Source: Phytophthora hibernalis (lineage: Eukaryota > Oomycota > Peronosporomycetes > Peronosporales > Peronosporaceae). Taken from it: a DNA stretch of 64,000 nucleotides. A program made the position numbers and the translations under genes. The stretch's first letter is position 1. Each line of letters starts with the position of its first letter. The notes beneath the pieces are model-generated. The model had not been told where the DNA came from. It did no database searches and saw only the letters and a list, made by a program, of their open reading frames with translations. Below, piece by piece: positions 41,990 through 52,649 of this stretch. The stretch is taken from NCBI GenBank assembly GCA_012656075.1, contig JAAKBF010000215.1, forward strand, positions 1-64,000, in the 5' to 3' direction.

Positions 41990-42232
41990 GTCAAGGACTT
42001 AATTCATACTTCAGTCGTACGTAAGTGGTACGTCAGTTGTATTAAAGCAGTACATCTAAATGGGTGGTCCTCATTAGATTAGACAGGGATTCAGTATGCA
42101 GATAGTTAGCAGCAGTGAGAACTACAACAGTGTTCTTAATATAAATCAGTTTAACTCTAACCCGGAAGTTCGCAAATCAATTGGTACTCGGTACCATATT
42201 GGACAGGAAGGCCAGGCCTTTGCAAGCTTACA
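41932..42232 (+). repeat. Probable E4 3' LTR (about 300 bp)
   Basis: Begins TGTTCTCTGTGATG just after the polypurine tract and ends TTACA, giving TG...CA ends. GTGGTCCACACC near its start is self-complementary. No second copy exists in the window, so both ends are tentative. Confidence 0.4.
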
Positions 42233-42239
42233 GCAGGAA

Positions 42240-44465
42240 CGCTAGGCGTCTGTTGTGGTTAGCGCGTTAACGCTTCCTTTAAAGCTAAGGTGCGTGTGAC
42301 GCCCGTCACACTCGAAGCCGATCAGCAAATCATCGATCAGGGCCAAGCGATAGCGTGATAGCTTGATAAATTCATTCACCAGTCGATAGTCAATACACAT
42401 CCTGATATCCACTCCATTTTTCTTGAGAACGATTACGATCGGTGAGGCCCATGCCGATTCAGAGTGTTCAATCAAACCCGCTTCGAAGAGCTTCTTGAGC
42501 AACTCATAAACCTTGACCGACAAATGCGGGGCAACTTATCTTGCACGCTGAGACACTGGACGCACATCTTCAACTTCCAAATCGCACACAACACCGCGTG
42601 CGGGGCTGGTGCTGCATTTCAATCACCTAAGAAAAGCTTCCGATGGTATCTCAGGATCTTCCTCATCTTCTCATTCATTTCTGGAGTTGTGACCCCGCAA
42701 TCCTCAATTTTACACACAGGGCTTAAGTTCTCAACTTCAGGTAACATGATCAGGTGCTCGCGTAACTGAGCCATCATCTCACTGCCTTCTCGGATGTAGA
42801 ATGGTGGTTCTAGGTCAAACTTCTCAGCTGAAACACGCATGCACCTTGTTTATGCTTCTTACAGCTTCCGCACAGGTGTGCTTGCAAAACCTTGAGTCGA
42901 TAAACCTGAACCTTCATCTTCAAAATCATCTGTACTCAGACATTCGGCCTGAACGACATTTCTGGGAGACATACGATCAGGGAGTAGAAGTTGTTCAGTG
43001 CCCTCAGCCGTTACAAGCACCGGTATAGATTCATTTGATTCTTGAACGAGGATGTCAGGACCTTGAACGCATACTTCCTCCAAAACTGATTCAGTTTGAA
43101 TTCCAAAGACCTTGTCTCAAGCTCAGGTTCGGCCAAGCATTACTCCTTGACTTCCACTTCTGCGAACGTGACTCGGAGATGCTTCGGATTCACTTGGATC
43201 ATTTTCGCTTCGACAGTCCCCGAAGCTGGTCGCGTTACAATTTTAGACGGTCATGGATACTCAGGTGCTTGAACGCTGGGAGAACTTTGACCAGACACCA
43301 TTTGTTCTGCACCTCTGAGCTTGAGCTTGAGCGGACACCGTATCCTCGTAAATCAACTGCTGCCATTCTTGATATTGCCTTTTGCATGGCCGCACAAATC
43401 GTCCTGCTCGCGGGAAGAACCCGTGTTTAACCACTCTGGCAATCACAGTACTGTTGTCAATCCATGGCATCTTGTCCGAGATATTCGCAACCTTGACCGC
43501 AGTAATCCACGACCTCGCCGCATAAATGACTTGGGTCACCCAACGATCTCCGCGTCCAGCCCAAACAATTCCTCGCTGAGTGTTCAGCCGACCTCAGTCC
43601 ACATGAACCACCGCGCCTTCGCCTGGACGCAGATAAAAATTCTGCTTCGAACACACTGGTAAATCGACACCAACGTAGTCCTTGGGAGAATTACCATACA
43701 GCAAGACTGTTTCCTCATCTGGGAGTTGTAACAAACCTCCCCGGATTGAGAGTCGTACACCAGCGCTGAACATGAAGTTCATACCCAGCAGCACATCCAC
43801 ACCTTCTCCAATGTTGGCCACCCAAACACGAAACATATAAACCAATCTGGGGCCAAGAGTGATCTTGACCTCAGCGTGAGCAGAACTATGAGTTGGAGCT
43901 CCTCACAGGCCTAAGACTTTCATCTGTTTGTGCGTCCAGAGTTGGATCTTGAGCTTACGTGCAAAGTCAAAGCTCAACATACGCACGGACGCTCCAGTGT
44001 CTTGGAGGATACCAGTCCGACAATCATTCACCACCCCATGCACTGTTGCAATCTCATGCGTATCTTCAGGTTCATGATTCTCCCACCATACAAAGGGTTC
44101 ACCAGGCCTCAACTGGTATTCCACTGGAACTTCCAGGTTCACTGGGCCTGAGCGCACATTGTCTGCGCGCACATTATCTACGCGCACATTTTCCGAACGC
44201 ATACTATCAGGATTGAAAGTCGAATCTTGAAACGTAGTCATGCAGTGTTGACTCTCTTGAACCTGGGGGTTTCTTAACTTTGAGCCAACGTATGCTAATA
44301 CACACACATCTGGGGTTTTCTTGAGCCCGACACGTACTGGATCCCCATCCAGCGGGCTTAGAAGTTTAACGCTTTCTTCCCAGAGGTGGTTGCATCACTT
44401 CGGAGTTGATCTTGAACTTGATCGGGCAAATCCTTGAGCGTACCTTGACCATTAAGACACAAGGT
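42240..44465 (-). pseudogene. Gypsy element E5 fragment: gag tail, protease and RT start
   Basis: From the right: the end of gag (LKDLPDQVQDQLRSDATTSG to a TAA at 44358-44360), then after the slippery site the pol frame with protease (43903-44307: GILQDTGASVRMLSF) and its second half (43594-43845: GVDVLLGMNFMFSAGVRLS). A linker follows (42619-42840), then the RT fingers (42242-42523: SAWASPIVIVLKKNGVDIRMCIDYRLVN). The RT is cut off at 42240 at the E4 LTR boundary, so the catalytic box is absent. Motifs ally it with E1 and E3. Coding is split by frameshifts near 43590 and 43090. The words CTTGAAC and CTTGAGC recur on the plus strand. Confidence 0.85.
44358..44370 (-). other. -1 frameshift site at the E5 gag/pol junction
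   Basis: The gag frame reads GCG TTA AAC TTC TAA, so the heptamer G TTA AAC (44370-44364) sits one codon before the stop. The -1 frame continues CTT CTA AGC CCG CTG directly into the protease frame (KLLSPLDGDPVRVGLKK). GTTAAAC is a known nidovirus-type slippery sequence. Confidence 0.7.
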
Positions 44466-44526
44466 TCTTAATGGCACCAACAAATTTCGCGTATCTCACG
44501 ACGTTGCGACGCGAATAGCCGAAATC

Positions 44527-46141
44527 ATGAGTCGTAACGGTACACCTGTTTTCACGAAGGTGCTGGTGGCTTTAAAGCGCTTTGAGGAGATTATAGTTGG
44601 TGGTGATGTTCTGTTTGGCTCTGAAACTTCGGTGCGGTCTGACCGACTGTCAGAAGTAAACCCGCTCTTTCAGTTATCGGCAGCGGTGCCAGCAAGCGAC
44701 GTGGTCGTGAGTCCCAGCGAGGATGATGTTCCTCCAACGCTCGAAGCTGTCACAGGAAAAGATCAAGGGTCTGAACCAGGTCACATTGACGGGTGGCACC
44801 AAGCGAAAGTCACACCGACGGGGTGTCATTCATCGAAAGTCACAATGGTAAAGGGCCAACAATCGACAGTCACACAGTGTGGCAACAAGTGAGAGTCACA
44901 ACGACGATATGCCTCCAATCGAGAGTCACAGCGTCGAAGTGCCGAGAATCGAAAATCACATAGCCGGAGTATCACCACCTCAAGGACACCCTCTTGAAGA
45001 CGCAAGTGTAAATGCTTCTGGTTTGACTTTGCCTGTGAAGAGACGAAGTCGCAAGGACCCCAACCAGAGCTCCAGATCCAGCGAGGACGTTTCTTTCTTC
45101 GTCTCAAAGAGAACCAAGAGCAGAGGACGCCCCAAAATTCGGAAAGGCTAGAAACAGAAAGAAAAACGACAACGAATGACAGACTCGCGCAAGGAGGCCA
45201 CGAATCTGGTCCAAGGGACACTTGTACCAGTGTCCACACTCTCAAACGTATCGCGAGTGCTGAAATCTACTTTTAGTTATGAGTCTGCTCACGAGTTTTT
45301 AGCTGGTTTCACCGTGAAAACACTGGGCCCAAGAAAACAAGCTATTGCTAAGTTGATTGCCCCTCACGAGTGTGCTCGTGAAGTTAAGTTTGTTTTTACT
45401 GAACAATTTGTGGCGAAATGTCTCCGGCTTTTGGATGAGTATGCAAAATCACTCCCAGAGATCAATCAACCTGTCGGCATTCGAGTACCAAGGGTTGAAG
45501 TATTTAGCCAAGATCAGCTATACGTGGTGGCTCAATATCATCAAGTGATGCAAACTCTGACCGCGGCATCTGGCACCATGGAGTGGGCTCAATCGACTTC
45601 ATTAAATCGACTATCAGTACCGCCTGGTCTCGATGAATACCTAAATATTGGTAAAGATAGCGCTACTGCAGCAATTCGGAGTTTGTTATTGACTATGACT
45701 CGAGAATCGCCATTCGGACGGATTCGTAATGACGCTATATTACGGTTTCGCGAAGACAAATGGCTCAACGATGACGCCTTAACGCACGGTATGACAACGC
45801 TTCACGAAGAATACGGTCCGATTGGCATCGTTTCCCCGGCATTTTGTGGGACTGAAGAAATCGAAAGTAAATACAAGATTATCGAAGGTAGCGAGCCGTT
45901 TCACAGCCGCAATGGATTCGTGCTACTTCCACTCCACCTCGACAAAAATCACTGGTGCGGCGTCGTGTTCGACCTGAAATCGACACCACAAACGCTCACT
46001 GTGTTTGACCCTCAGCAAAAACGGAACCGAGTAGTTTTGGCCAATCGGAGTGGGGGTTATCGCCGGATCCTGACATTTTCGACTTCTCGGGATGATTCGA
46101 TTCCTGCTCGTTCCGTAGAAAAGGCAGTCGCACACCGGTGA
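44527..46141 (+). pseudogene. Ulp1/C48-type cysteine protease gene, 3' truncated
   Basis: The N-terminal frame (44527-44892) steps by one base into 44879-46141, which holds one TAG at 45149. The N-terminal part is hydrophilic, with repeats of an IESH-like motif and a basic patch (KRRSRKDPNQSSRSS, KRTKSRGRPKIRKG) that could be nuclear-localising. The C-terminal part has Ulp1 features: KWLNDDALTHGMTTL, FVLLPLHLDKNHWCGVVFD (catalytic His) and TVFDPQQK (catalytic Asp). The frame then ends without the expected Gln and Cys. Such proteases remove SUMO-like modifiers and are common cargo of oomycete DNA transposons. No terminal repeats were found around it. Confidence 0.7.
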
Positions 46142-46465
46142 GGAATACTGAGGGCACGCGTAGTAGAAGTGCAGCGCTGCCGAGAGCTGAGTCTTGCCTG
46201 TTGAGGAAAGACAGCTACGAGAAAACAGCAACACGAGCTTGTTTGCCCACGGAAAGAATGGGATTGAGGAGGAGAAAACCTCACAGGTGACAACCCCCTC
46301 TTGGTTGAACTATACTATAATAGCCTCAGTATGACCGTGAGTCAATCTCTCCAACGGTAGTCTTCATAATGAAGCCCAGGCAACAATAGTGGCTCTGGCT
46401 ATCAGCGGAGCTCGACCTGTACCTACCAGCTCTGACACTCCCACTTCGAGAACCGCCACGCAATC
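46142..46465. other. No gene; flank of the copia fragment
   Basis: Short non-coding stretch between the Ulp1 remnant and the copia RNase H end. It may contain the copia polypurine tract or LTR start, but no boundary was resolved. Confidence 0.4.
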
Positions 46466-48341
46466 TTACTTGGCACTGCCGTCTGTTACAGGCAGCGGAA
46501 CCACATTTAAGCGCTCGCGCAGTTTGGAAAACGGCGTTGCTCCAAGAGGCTTCGTGAAAATATCCGCGACCATATCCGTTGTAGAACAGTAGTGTACAGT
46601 GAAATCACCACGTTCATACAGATCTCTCACCTTGTGATACTTCAAGTCAACACCCTTGATCTTGTAGTTGCCCTTTGTAGCCATGATTACTTTGATCGTA
46701 GATTGATTGTCTTGAAACAGAACAGTCTGTCGAGTTCTGCGGAGATTCAACTCTTCACAAAGATTGTGTGTACATACAATCATCACAGAACACTCAGCAG
46801 CAGCAATAAACTCAGTACTGCAGGTATCATCATGGGTAATAGACTGCTTGTGACTCTTGTAAGCGTATACGTGCATCCATTCACTGAAGCACAAAAACCG
46901 TGATCGATCTTCGATCATCTTTTCGCTTCCAAGATCTGCATCGGCGTAAGCTGTAAAAGGCAAATCAGGGCTTGCCGGCTTCTTCCACAACAATCCATAG
47001 TCACGTGTCCCTTGCAGATAGCGTAGCACCCGCTTAGCCATCCCGAAATGCTCGATGGTGTACTTGCTCATATATTTACCGAGATTTCATACAGCATTAG
47101 CAATCTCAGAGCGTGTACCCTGCACGAGGTACTGAATACAACCCACCAACTCGCGGTACGGTATACAAGGGTCGTTAACCCCAGGTTCATCTTCCTCAAC
47201 AGCTTCAGCTAGATCTCCTACTGTTTGAGGAGTTGCCACGGGCCGACAATTCTCCATTCCAAAACGCTTCAGCACTTTGTCAATATAGCCACGCTGTGAC
47301 ATCCATAGAGCTTCACCAGGGACGTAGGAAATCTTCATGTGCAACAGATCTGTCACGAGACCCAAGTCTCTAATCTGGAACTTGGTTCTGAGCTCACACA
47401 TAATCAGCTCAGTGTTCTCATCAGTCCCTACGATAACCAAGTCGTCCACATAAACCGCCACAAATATCGGGCTGCCTCCCACCGAGCGAGTGTAGATACC
47501 ACCGTCCATTTTAGTACGAAGAAAGCCACACTTCCTCAGACATTTATCTAGCGTTTGATACTAAATTAATGGCGCTTGCTTAAGTCCGTATAAACTGCGC
47601 AACAGCTTACATACGCGACCAGAACCGTCATCGAAATACTCGGCCATTTCCATGTAAATATCGACATTCTCATCAATCGGCCCATTCAAGAACGGAGTTA
47701 CAAAATCCACATGGCGAGCACTCAGACCCAAGTTAAATGCTAACAGCAAAATAAACTTCACACTTTCCTGAGCGACAACCGGAAAGTAAGTCTCCCAGTA
47801 ATTCACTCCATACTTCTGTTGACAACCTTTGATGGTAATTCGAGTGCGGTAGCGAACCACATTGCCTCGCGCATCTCTCTTTCTCATAAACACCCACTTA
47901 TTGGAGAGTACCTTCTTGTCCTTGGGCCGCTCAACCAATTCCCAAATGTTGTTTCTCATCAGATCTTTGAACTCCTTCTCAAGAGCTTCAACCAACTTTC
48001 CAGCATCAGGCTCAGCCAATGCCTCTTGCACAGTCTGAGGCTCCATCACAGTATTCACAGCTTCAATAACTAGACTAACAGGGAGCTCAACTTCAAAGTC
48101 TCGGTATTTTGGGTTATGGTGTCGTATGTGAGACGATCGTCGAAATGACTCGGTAGTATCATTCAATCTTCATTACTCCCACTATCGCCAAGCGCATCGG
48201 CGACTTCATGAATCGAGGGTGCCGGATCACCAGAAGCGATAGGAACTGGGTTCTTTTCCTCAAAGTCATTATCTTCATCAGCAGCATCAGCATCAACGAG
48301 CTCAACATCGCCAACCTCACCGCTAACCACTCTCTCCCCAC
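46466..48341 (-). pseudogene. Ty1/copia retrotransposon fragment: RT and RNase H
   Basis: RVT_2-type reverse transcriptase starts in the frame at 47561-48166 (NIWELVERPKDKKVLSNKWV, DVKLLRSLYGLKQAP-type end). It continues at 47087-47509 with the catalytic VYVDDLVIVG. RNase H is at 46466-47071 (FTAYADADLG, TEFIAAAECS, VDLKYHKVRD, DIFTKPL). Breaks occur near 47540 and 47080. The 5' side (48159-48341) is an acidic linker and no integrase is seen, so this is a 5'-truncated copy. The order and motifs distinguish it clearly from the gypsy elements. Confidence 0.9.
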
Positions 48342-48674
48342 CGAAAGTGAGGTCCTCGCGAAGTCACAGGCTGCCGGCCATCATCAGGATAGCTGTTAAA
48401 CACATTGTGCACATCCTGACTGACATCAGCCTGAGCACGTACGACACACGGAGGGTTATCTCCACGCACCAACTGCCGATCTCCCACCGCAGCAGGAGGA
48501 GTTACTCTGGACCACTCAATGGAATTGTCACAGGCGAACCTACGTAGACCGGAGTCTCCATTCCAGCACGAGAAGAATCAGCTGCACCACCGTCGCAACG
48601 GGGGCGTTTTGACGAGTTCACATTAGATGCTAATGCTGTATTGGTATTCATCGGTCTAGTCGGAGGAAGACGAA
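48342..48674. other. No gene assigned
   Basis: Transition between copia linker sequence and the GATC-rich E3 region. Short frames on both strands, none convincing. Confidence 0.4.
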
Positions 48675-49149
48675 CAAACGGGTTGCACCGGGATCCACTC
48701 ATACCGTCTGGATCGTAGAATGACGGTATTCGTACCTAGTCGCCAACCCCGAGTACAGCACAGCCCTAATCCACTGGTCCCGATCGATCAGTCCCAACTG
48801 GCGGATCGGGGTCCACACCAGAAATTTCCGATCCACTTTACCACACTCGGGCGCAGCTCGCCAGCATCACGTCCATCCTGCGTCCTGCTGCATCTGGTTC
48901 GGCTACACCCGCAGAGCAAACCCTCCACCTAATCTCTCCCCGAAGAACAGTGCTGCGTTGCAGAGAAGCAACGCTGCGTCCCGCAAACGTCTTCAAAGTT
49001 GATCTCCTCCCGGTGGGTCGTCTTCCAGCTCTCCTTCGTGTCCTTTGCCCCGGTCGCAGAAATGAAGAGCTTCCCAGCGCCGGTCCCCTACTCCGAGCCA
49101 CAGCGATGACGACGATCTCCTTCACGCGGGTCTAGCGCGCTCGCACGCT

Positions 49150-50140
49150 TCGGGAAACCGCTCGCGGTCACCACCACAAACGCCGGATCGTGGCAGCTCC
49201 GGCGGAACTCAAACCAAACCGATCAGCGTGGACTCCCCAGCGAAGCTGAGTCGCAAGATGGATCGCCAGCTCGTTCCGGCGACCAGTCGTCGCCTAATCG
49301 TCGAGATGGCGGTGCCGGAGAAGATGGTGGCGGCTCCTCTGGCGACGGCGATTCCAGCGGAAGTGGTGACTCGAGTGATTCCGGCAACGATCAATCCACC
49401 AACTCTCTCCTCTCCGATGACGATCTCGATCAACTTGACCCTACCACGGTGCCTCGTAACTAGTGGATACCGGCTATCGAGGTCCCGTGGCTTCCACTGC
49501 GGCGGATGTGGAGGCTTGGCCCGTGCGTCTGATGTGTCAACTCAGCGTCCGGTGCATGACAGCCGCTCTCCGCCATTGGTGTAGGCCGCCGTTTTGGTTG
49601 TTCCCACGTCGGGTCCCCATATCTTCGCCGGGTACCCTCATTTGATCACGAAGGGCAACATCATCGCCTTGTACAAACTCCGCCCGTGGATCGTGTCTCA
49701 GAGAGTGGTCGCGCCGCGGTCCTTTGTTCTACACGGCTGGTTCGCCAAATTTGTAAGACTCTACATCATTTTCGAAGGGGAGTCGCGACAAGCGTACTGG
49801 GAATCAACGCACAAGCTTCCGATTACCAAGGCTATGCAGACTGCCGACCCCTCCCTGGCGAAGGTGTGGCTCGGGCAAACGTTATTGAAGCACCTCCTGG
49901 ACGGGATGATCGCGGGACATTGCTATCTCGATTTAATCCTGGATCCACTCCCTTCACTTTCCCGGACAAACGAACATGGCTTCTAGTACCCCGGCTTCGA
50001 GCTCCCACCGACCTGATCAACGCGCTTCCGGCCGCAGATACGACTGTACCATGGCGCAATCAATACCGCACGCGGCTTGACGACCACCCCGGTCGTCATA
50101 TCGTGCGTCGGAATGGCAAATTCAGAGCGCGGTCGCCAAT
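49150..50140 (+). pseudogene. E3 opposite-strand ORF, partial, unknown function
   Basis: Plus-strand frames read an acidic Ser-rich stretch (SDSGNDQSTNSLLSDDDLDQ, about 49370-49440), then GPHIFAGYPHLITKGNIIAL and APRSFVLHGWFAKFV (frame 49594-49986). After a frame step comes RTWLLVPRLRAPTDLINALP with VPWRNQYRTRLDDHP. The W-A-x-F and P-W-R...TR...HP patterns resemble the C-terminal domain of the E2 opposite-strand ORF (TPLMIVCDAWARFL; EPWRVWWVTRPELHP), suggesting the same family. It is convergent with pol. Decayed by frameshifts and stops; its start was not found. Confidence 0.5.
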
Positions 50141-51028
50141 TGAGATCCTCCTTCTTTTTCGGAGGAGTACGCCTCCGTTTATCCTCGATAATACAGCTCT
50201 TCCGGATTGTCTCTTTGCTTGCGATCCATCTTGGACCAATCACAAAAAGACTTCTCCACGGTCAGTGACGTATCGGGTCGATCCGAGAAGTTGCGAACCA
50301 TTTTCAGCTTGGTCACGTGCACAATCGGGAAGATCCGGTACCCCGTGCCTGCAATCGCTTAGCGGACCACATACCGATCGATCATCTCAACGCGGTAGGG
50401 ACCGTTCCACATGTGAGCGAGCTTTCAATCGTGGCCTTCTTTGACTCGATCGAGGTACAGCCAGACCTGATCACCCTCTTCGATGCGGTGTGGCCGCAGC
50501 TCCTCGTTTTGCCGATCGGTCCGACTGTGGATCGCCTCTCAATGTCTTTCACGCACTTGTCTGCGTGCTCGTTGATAATGACTCTGCACGTGATACCTCT
50601 ATTGCTCAGGGTCCTGATCACGGCGGGCGTGCTGCTTCGCTGCCCAAGGACAGCGAAGCTTCCAACGTAGATCGCGGGTTCGATCTTGAGCAGTGTTCAA
50701 TGCGAAAGTGACCCGCTCCCAGTACTCGTCCCAGTCGTTTTGGTTCACGTCCGACACGTACATCTTAAGCGCTCGCGTCATCGTCTGTACCATCATCTCG
50801 GCCGTTCCGTTGGCATGTGGCCGGTATACCATCGTCTCCATATGTATCTGTCCAACTATCCGGCTAAAAGCACGAAAGAAATCAGACATAAACCCGGGCT
50901 CACGGTCGTGCCGGATGGTTTCGCTGACACCAAACCGTCGGAAGACACACTCCTCATAATTCTTGGCGATCGTCTGAGCGGTGCGGGATGCGCTCGCCTT
51001 CGCAGCCACGAATCCCGTGAACTTAGAA

Positions 51029-51290
51029 CTTTATCTAATTTTCAAAAACTTGAATTAAAAAGTTTCAAAAAAATAATTTTATTTTTTGAGAAAGTTTTAT
51101 TTCTGAAGGAAAAATAAATGTTTAAAATAAAATAAAATTTAAAAATAAAAACATTTAAAATTTTCAAATTCAAAATCTTTTATATTTTTTGAATTAAAAA
51201 CAGAATTTTTAAAATTCAGAAATATCAAGATTTTCAGTCTTTTACTCTAACCAACTGAGCTATCCAGACAAAAATATTATATTAATAAAT
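51029..51290. other. AT-rich insertion, probable mitochondrial DNA (NUMT)
   Basis: About 260 bp of roughly 80% A+T with long A and T runs, in sharp contrast to the GC-rich integrase on both sides. It contains the 5' half of a tRNA-Phe-like gene. High AT and tRNA content fit oomycete mitochondrial spacer DNA. It breaks the integrase core between CPIPAEVVQGNTELFDLG and AAKASASRTAQT. Confidence 0.7.
51220..51269 (-). pseudogene. Truncated mitochondrial-type tRNA-Phe (GAA)
   Basis: The minus strand reads GTCTGGATAGCTCAGTTGGT followed by TAGAG, i.e. acceptor strand, D-stem GCTC and D-loop AGTTGGTTA. The anticodon stem AAGA/TCTT encloses the seven-base loop CTGAAAA, giving anticodon GAA. The T-arm and the 3' acceptor strand are not present; sequence beyond 51225 is AT-rich filler, so it is not functional. 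Confidence 0.7.
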
Positions 51291-51779
51291 AGTCGACCCA
51301 GATCAAACAGCTCGGTATTCCCTTGAACGACTTCGGCAGGGATGGGACATATTCCATGGCGATCATTTGGAATGGGTACGTGGATTGCACATTCCCAGGC
51401 GACTCTCCTTGAATCACAGGGTGTACTTCGCTGTCTCCCAATCCACACACTCACCCACAAACCTCTGGACACTCTTGAACAGGCCCCGCCAGTGGAAGTG
51501 TCCCTTGATCTCCTCCCGATCCCTTGATGTCCACCTTCCAGGCTCACATGGTAATGGTCCAGGAAGTCTTGTTGCAGCGTTCTCGGGACGACAAGACGTA
51601 TGATAAAGTCTCGGCCTTCGCCCGATCGCGCCCCTGGTGGGCAATACAACAGAAGGTCGCTCTCATCCAGTTCGTAATCGCATGCGATTTTTGCGCATGA
51701 CATCGCGGTTCGTAGAAAAGTCGGTTACTTCGCCCCGCAGATAGACCTTCAAGTCCACGATCCACTTCTACTCATCCTA

Positions 51780-52400
51780 AGCTTTGACGATACGCTCACT
51801 ATTTATAGTCTTCCAAGAGATCGTTGATCATCGGAATGGGGTACACCATCAAACGTGTCAACCCATTTACCGTCTGTACTCGATGTAAAGTCGGGTGTCA
51901 CCCCTTTCTTTTTGACGCCCATGGCGACGTCGAGGTCTTGGCCATCTTTGAAGAAAAATACTCTTGATCAAGTTCGACAGCTTCTCGTGGAACTGTGGGA
52001 CAACGTATCGGACGCGTCGCACAGCGGGGGCTGCTCATCCCACGTCGATGTCGCAGACCGCACCGACGGCCGCTGGTGGAAACGCATTTCCTTTCCCGAT
52101 CAGGAGATGGTGGCATCGCCAGATGATTTGTCGCAGACGCTCTATCCTCTGGTATGTTTGGCTCGGGATAGCCCACCTGGATGCCGTCGATCGGCTGTGG
52201 TTACTACCTCTTGCCAGACGGTCATCTGTCTCTCCACGTCTTCCGCGAAGTGGTCGCCTTCTTCATCGTAGCATACTTCTTCATCGTCGGCGTTCTCAGA
52301 CTTCGTGATCGGCGGCTTCTCAGGTTGGCGCCGGGTTTGTTCTTGATCCGGCGCTATGCCGCTGTTTCATTCACAGCCATCCAACGGAGAGTTCCCCGCG
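51780..52400 (-). pseudogene. Second, diverged copy of the pre-RT/RT-start segment of an E3-like element
   Basis: Nucleotides 52041-52260 align by eye with 53593-53830 (shared GTCGATGTCGCAGACC, GCATTTCCTT, CACGTCTTCCGC). The minus frame 51898-52176 ends MAKTSTSPWASKRKG, matching the RT fingers STSPWASPIVIIIKKNG of the main copy. It occupies the place where RNase H domains should be. Divergence is too large for a recent tandem duplication, so the locus looks like a fusion of two family members. Confidence 0.65.
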
Positions 52401-52649
52401 ACTCGATCGCCTGATTCATCTTCCCAATTCACCCGCTTCGCGTTCGTCCTCAGCTTAACTTCAGCAGGATGGGGGTACCACGATCTGGGTATGCCGGATT
52501 CTAAGTCACGTCACAGGATCTTCGTTGGTGTTTCGTACTGCTACCTTGTCGCCATGTCATCTATTGGCGACTGCTGTCGAACAAAAGTGCAATTCCGGTC
52601 AAGCATATCCACCCGCGGTGGAGTTTAACATGTCCACTGAACATTTCTG

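Larger units (their letters stand above)
36310..42232 (+). mobile_element. Chromoviral Ty3/gypsy element E4, 5' end missing
   Basis: Plus-strand pol with RT, RNase H, integrase and chromodomain (to 40419), then an opposite-strand ORF (40390-41989), a polypurine tract (ACAGGGGGCGA, 41917-41927) and a probable 3' LTR. The 5' end is fused to the satellite array at about 36300. Its RT belongs to a different gypsy clade from E1, E2, E3 and E5 (no KKNG motif; YFDD active site), and it lacks a recognisable private word. Confidence 0.8.
50300..51703 (-). pseudogene. E3 integrase, interrupted by a mitochondrial-like insert
   Basis: The zinc-binding start is HYHVSLEGGHQGIGRR (about 51545) and, in a shifted frame, further finger residues. 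The core begins with PAEVVQGNTELFD. After the insert (51029-51290) it resumes at 51009 with AQTIAKNYEECVFRRFG, IRHDREPGFMSDFFRA (catalytic Asp) and RPHANGTAEMMV (catalytic Glu position). The C-terminal GPY-type segment reads MWNGPYRVEMIDR and GYRIFPIVHVTKLK (about 50300-50400). Stops and frameshifts are scattered. The downstream region to 49983 shows no convincing chromodomain. Confidence 0.8.

Noticed and set aside
41188..42002. Plus-strand frames of 146 and 206 codons opposite the E4 minus ORF
   Set aside because: They mirror the low-complexity acidic minus-strand ORF; Arg/Ser/Val-rich shadows without motifs.
49983..50243. Chromodomain at the end of E3 pol
   Set aside because: The frame reads SEFAIPTHDMTTGVVVKPRA with no KW-x-G or W-E-P core; not supported.
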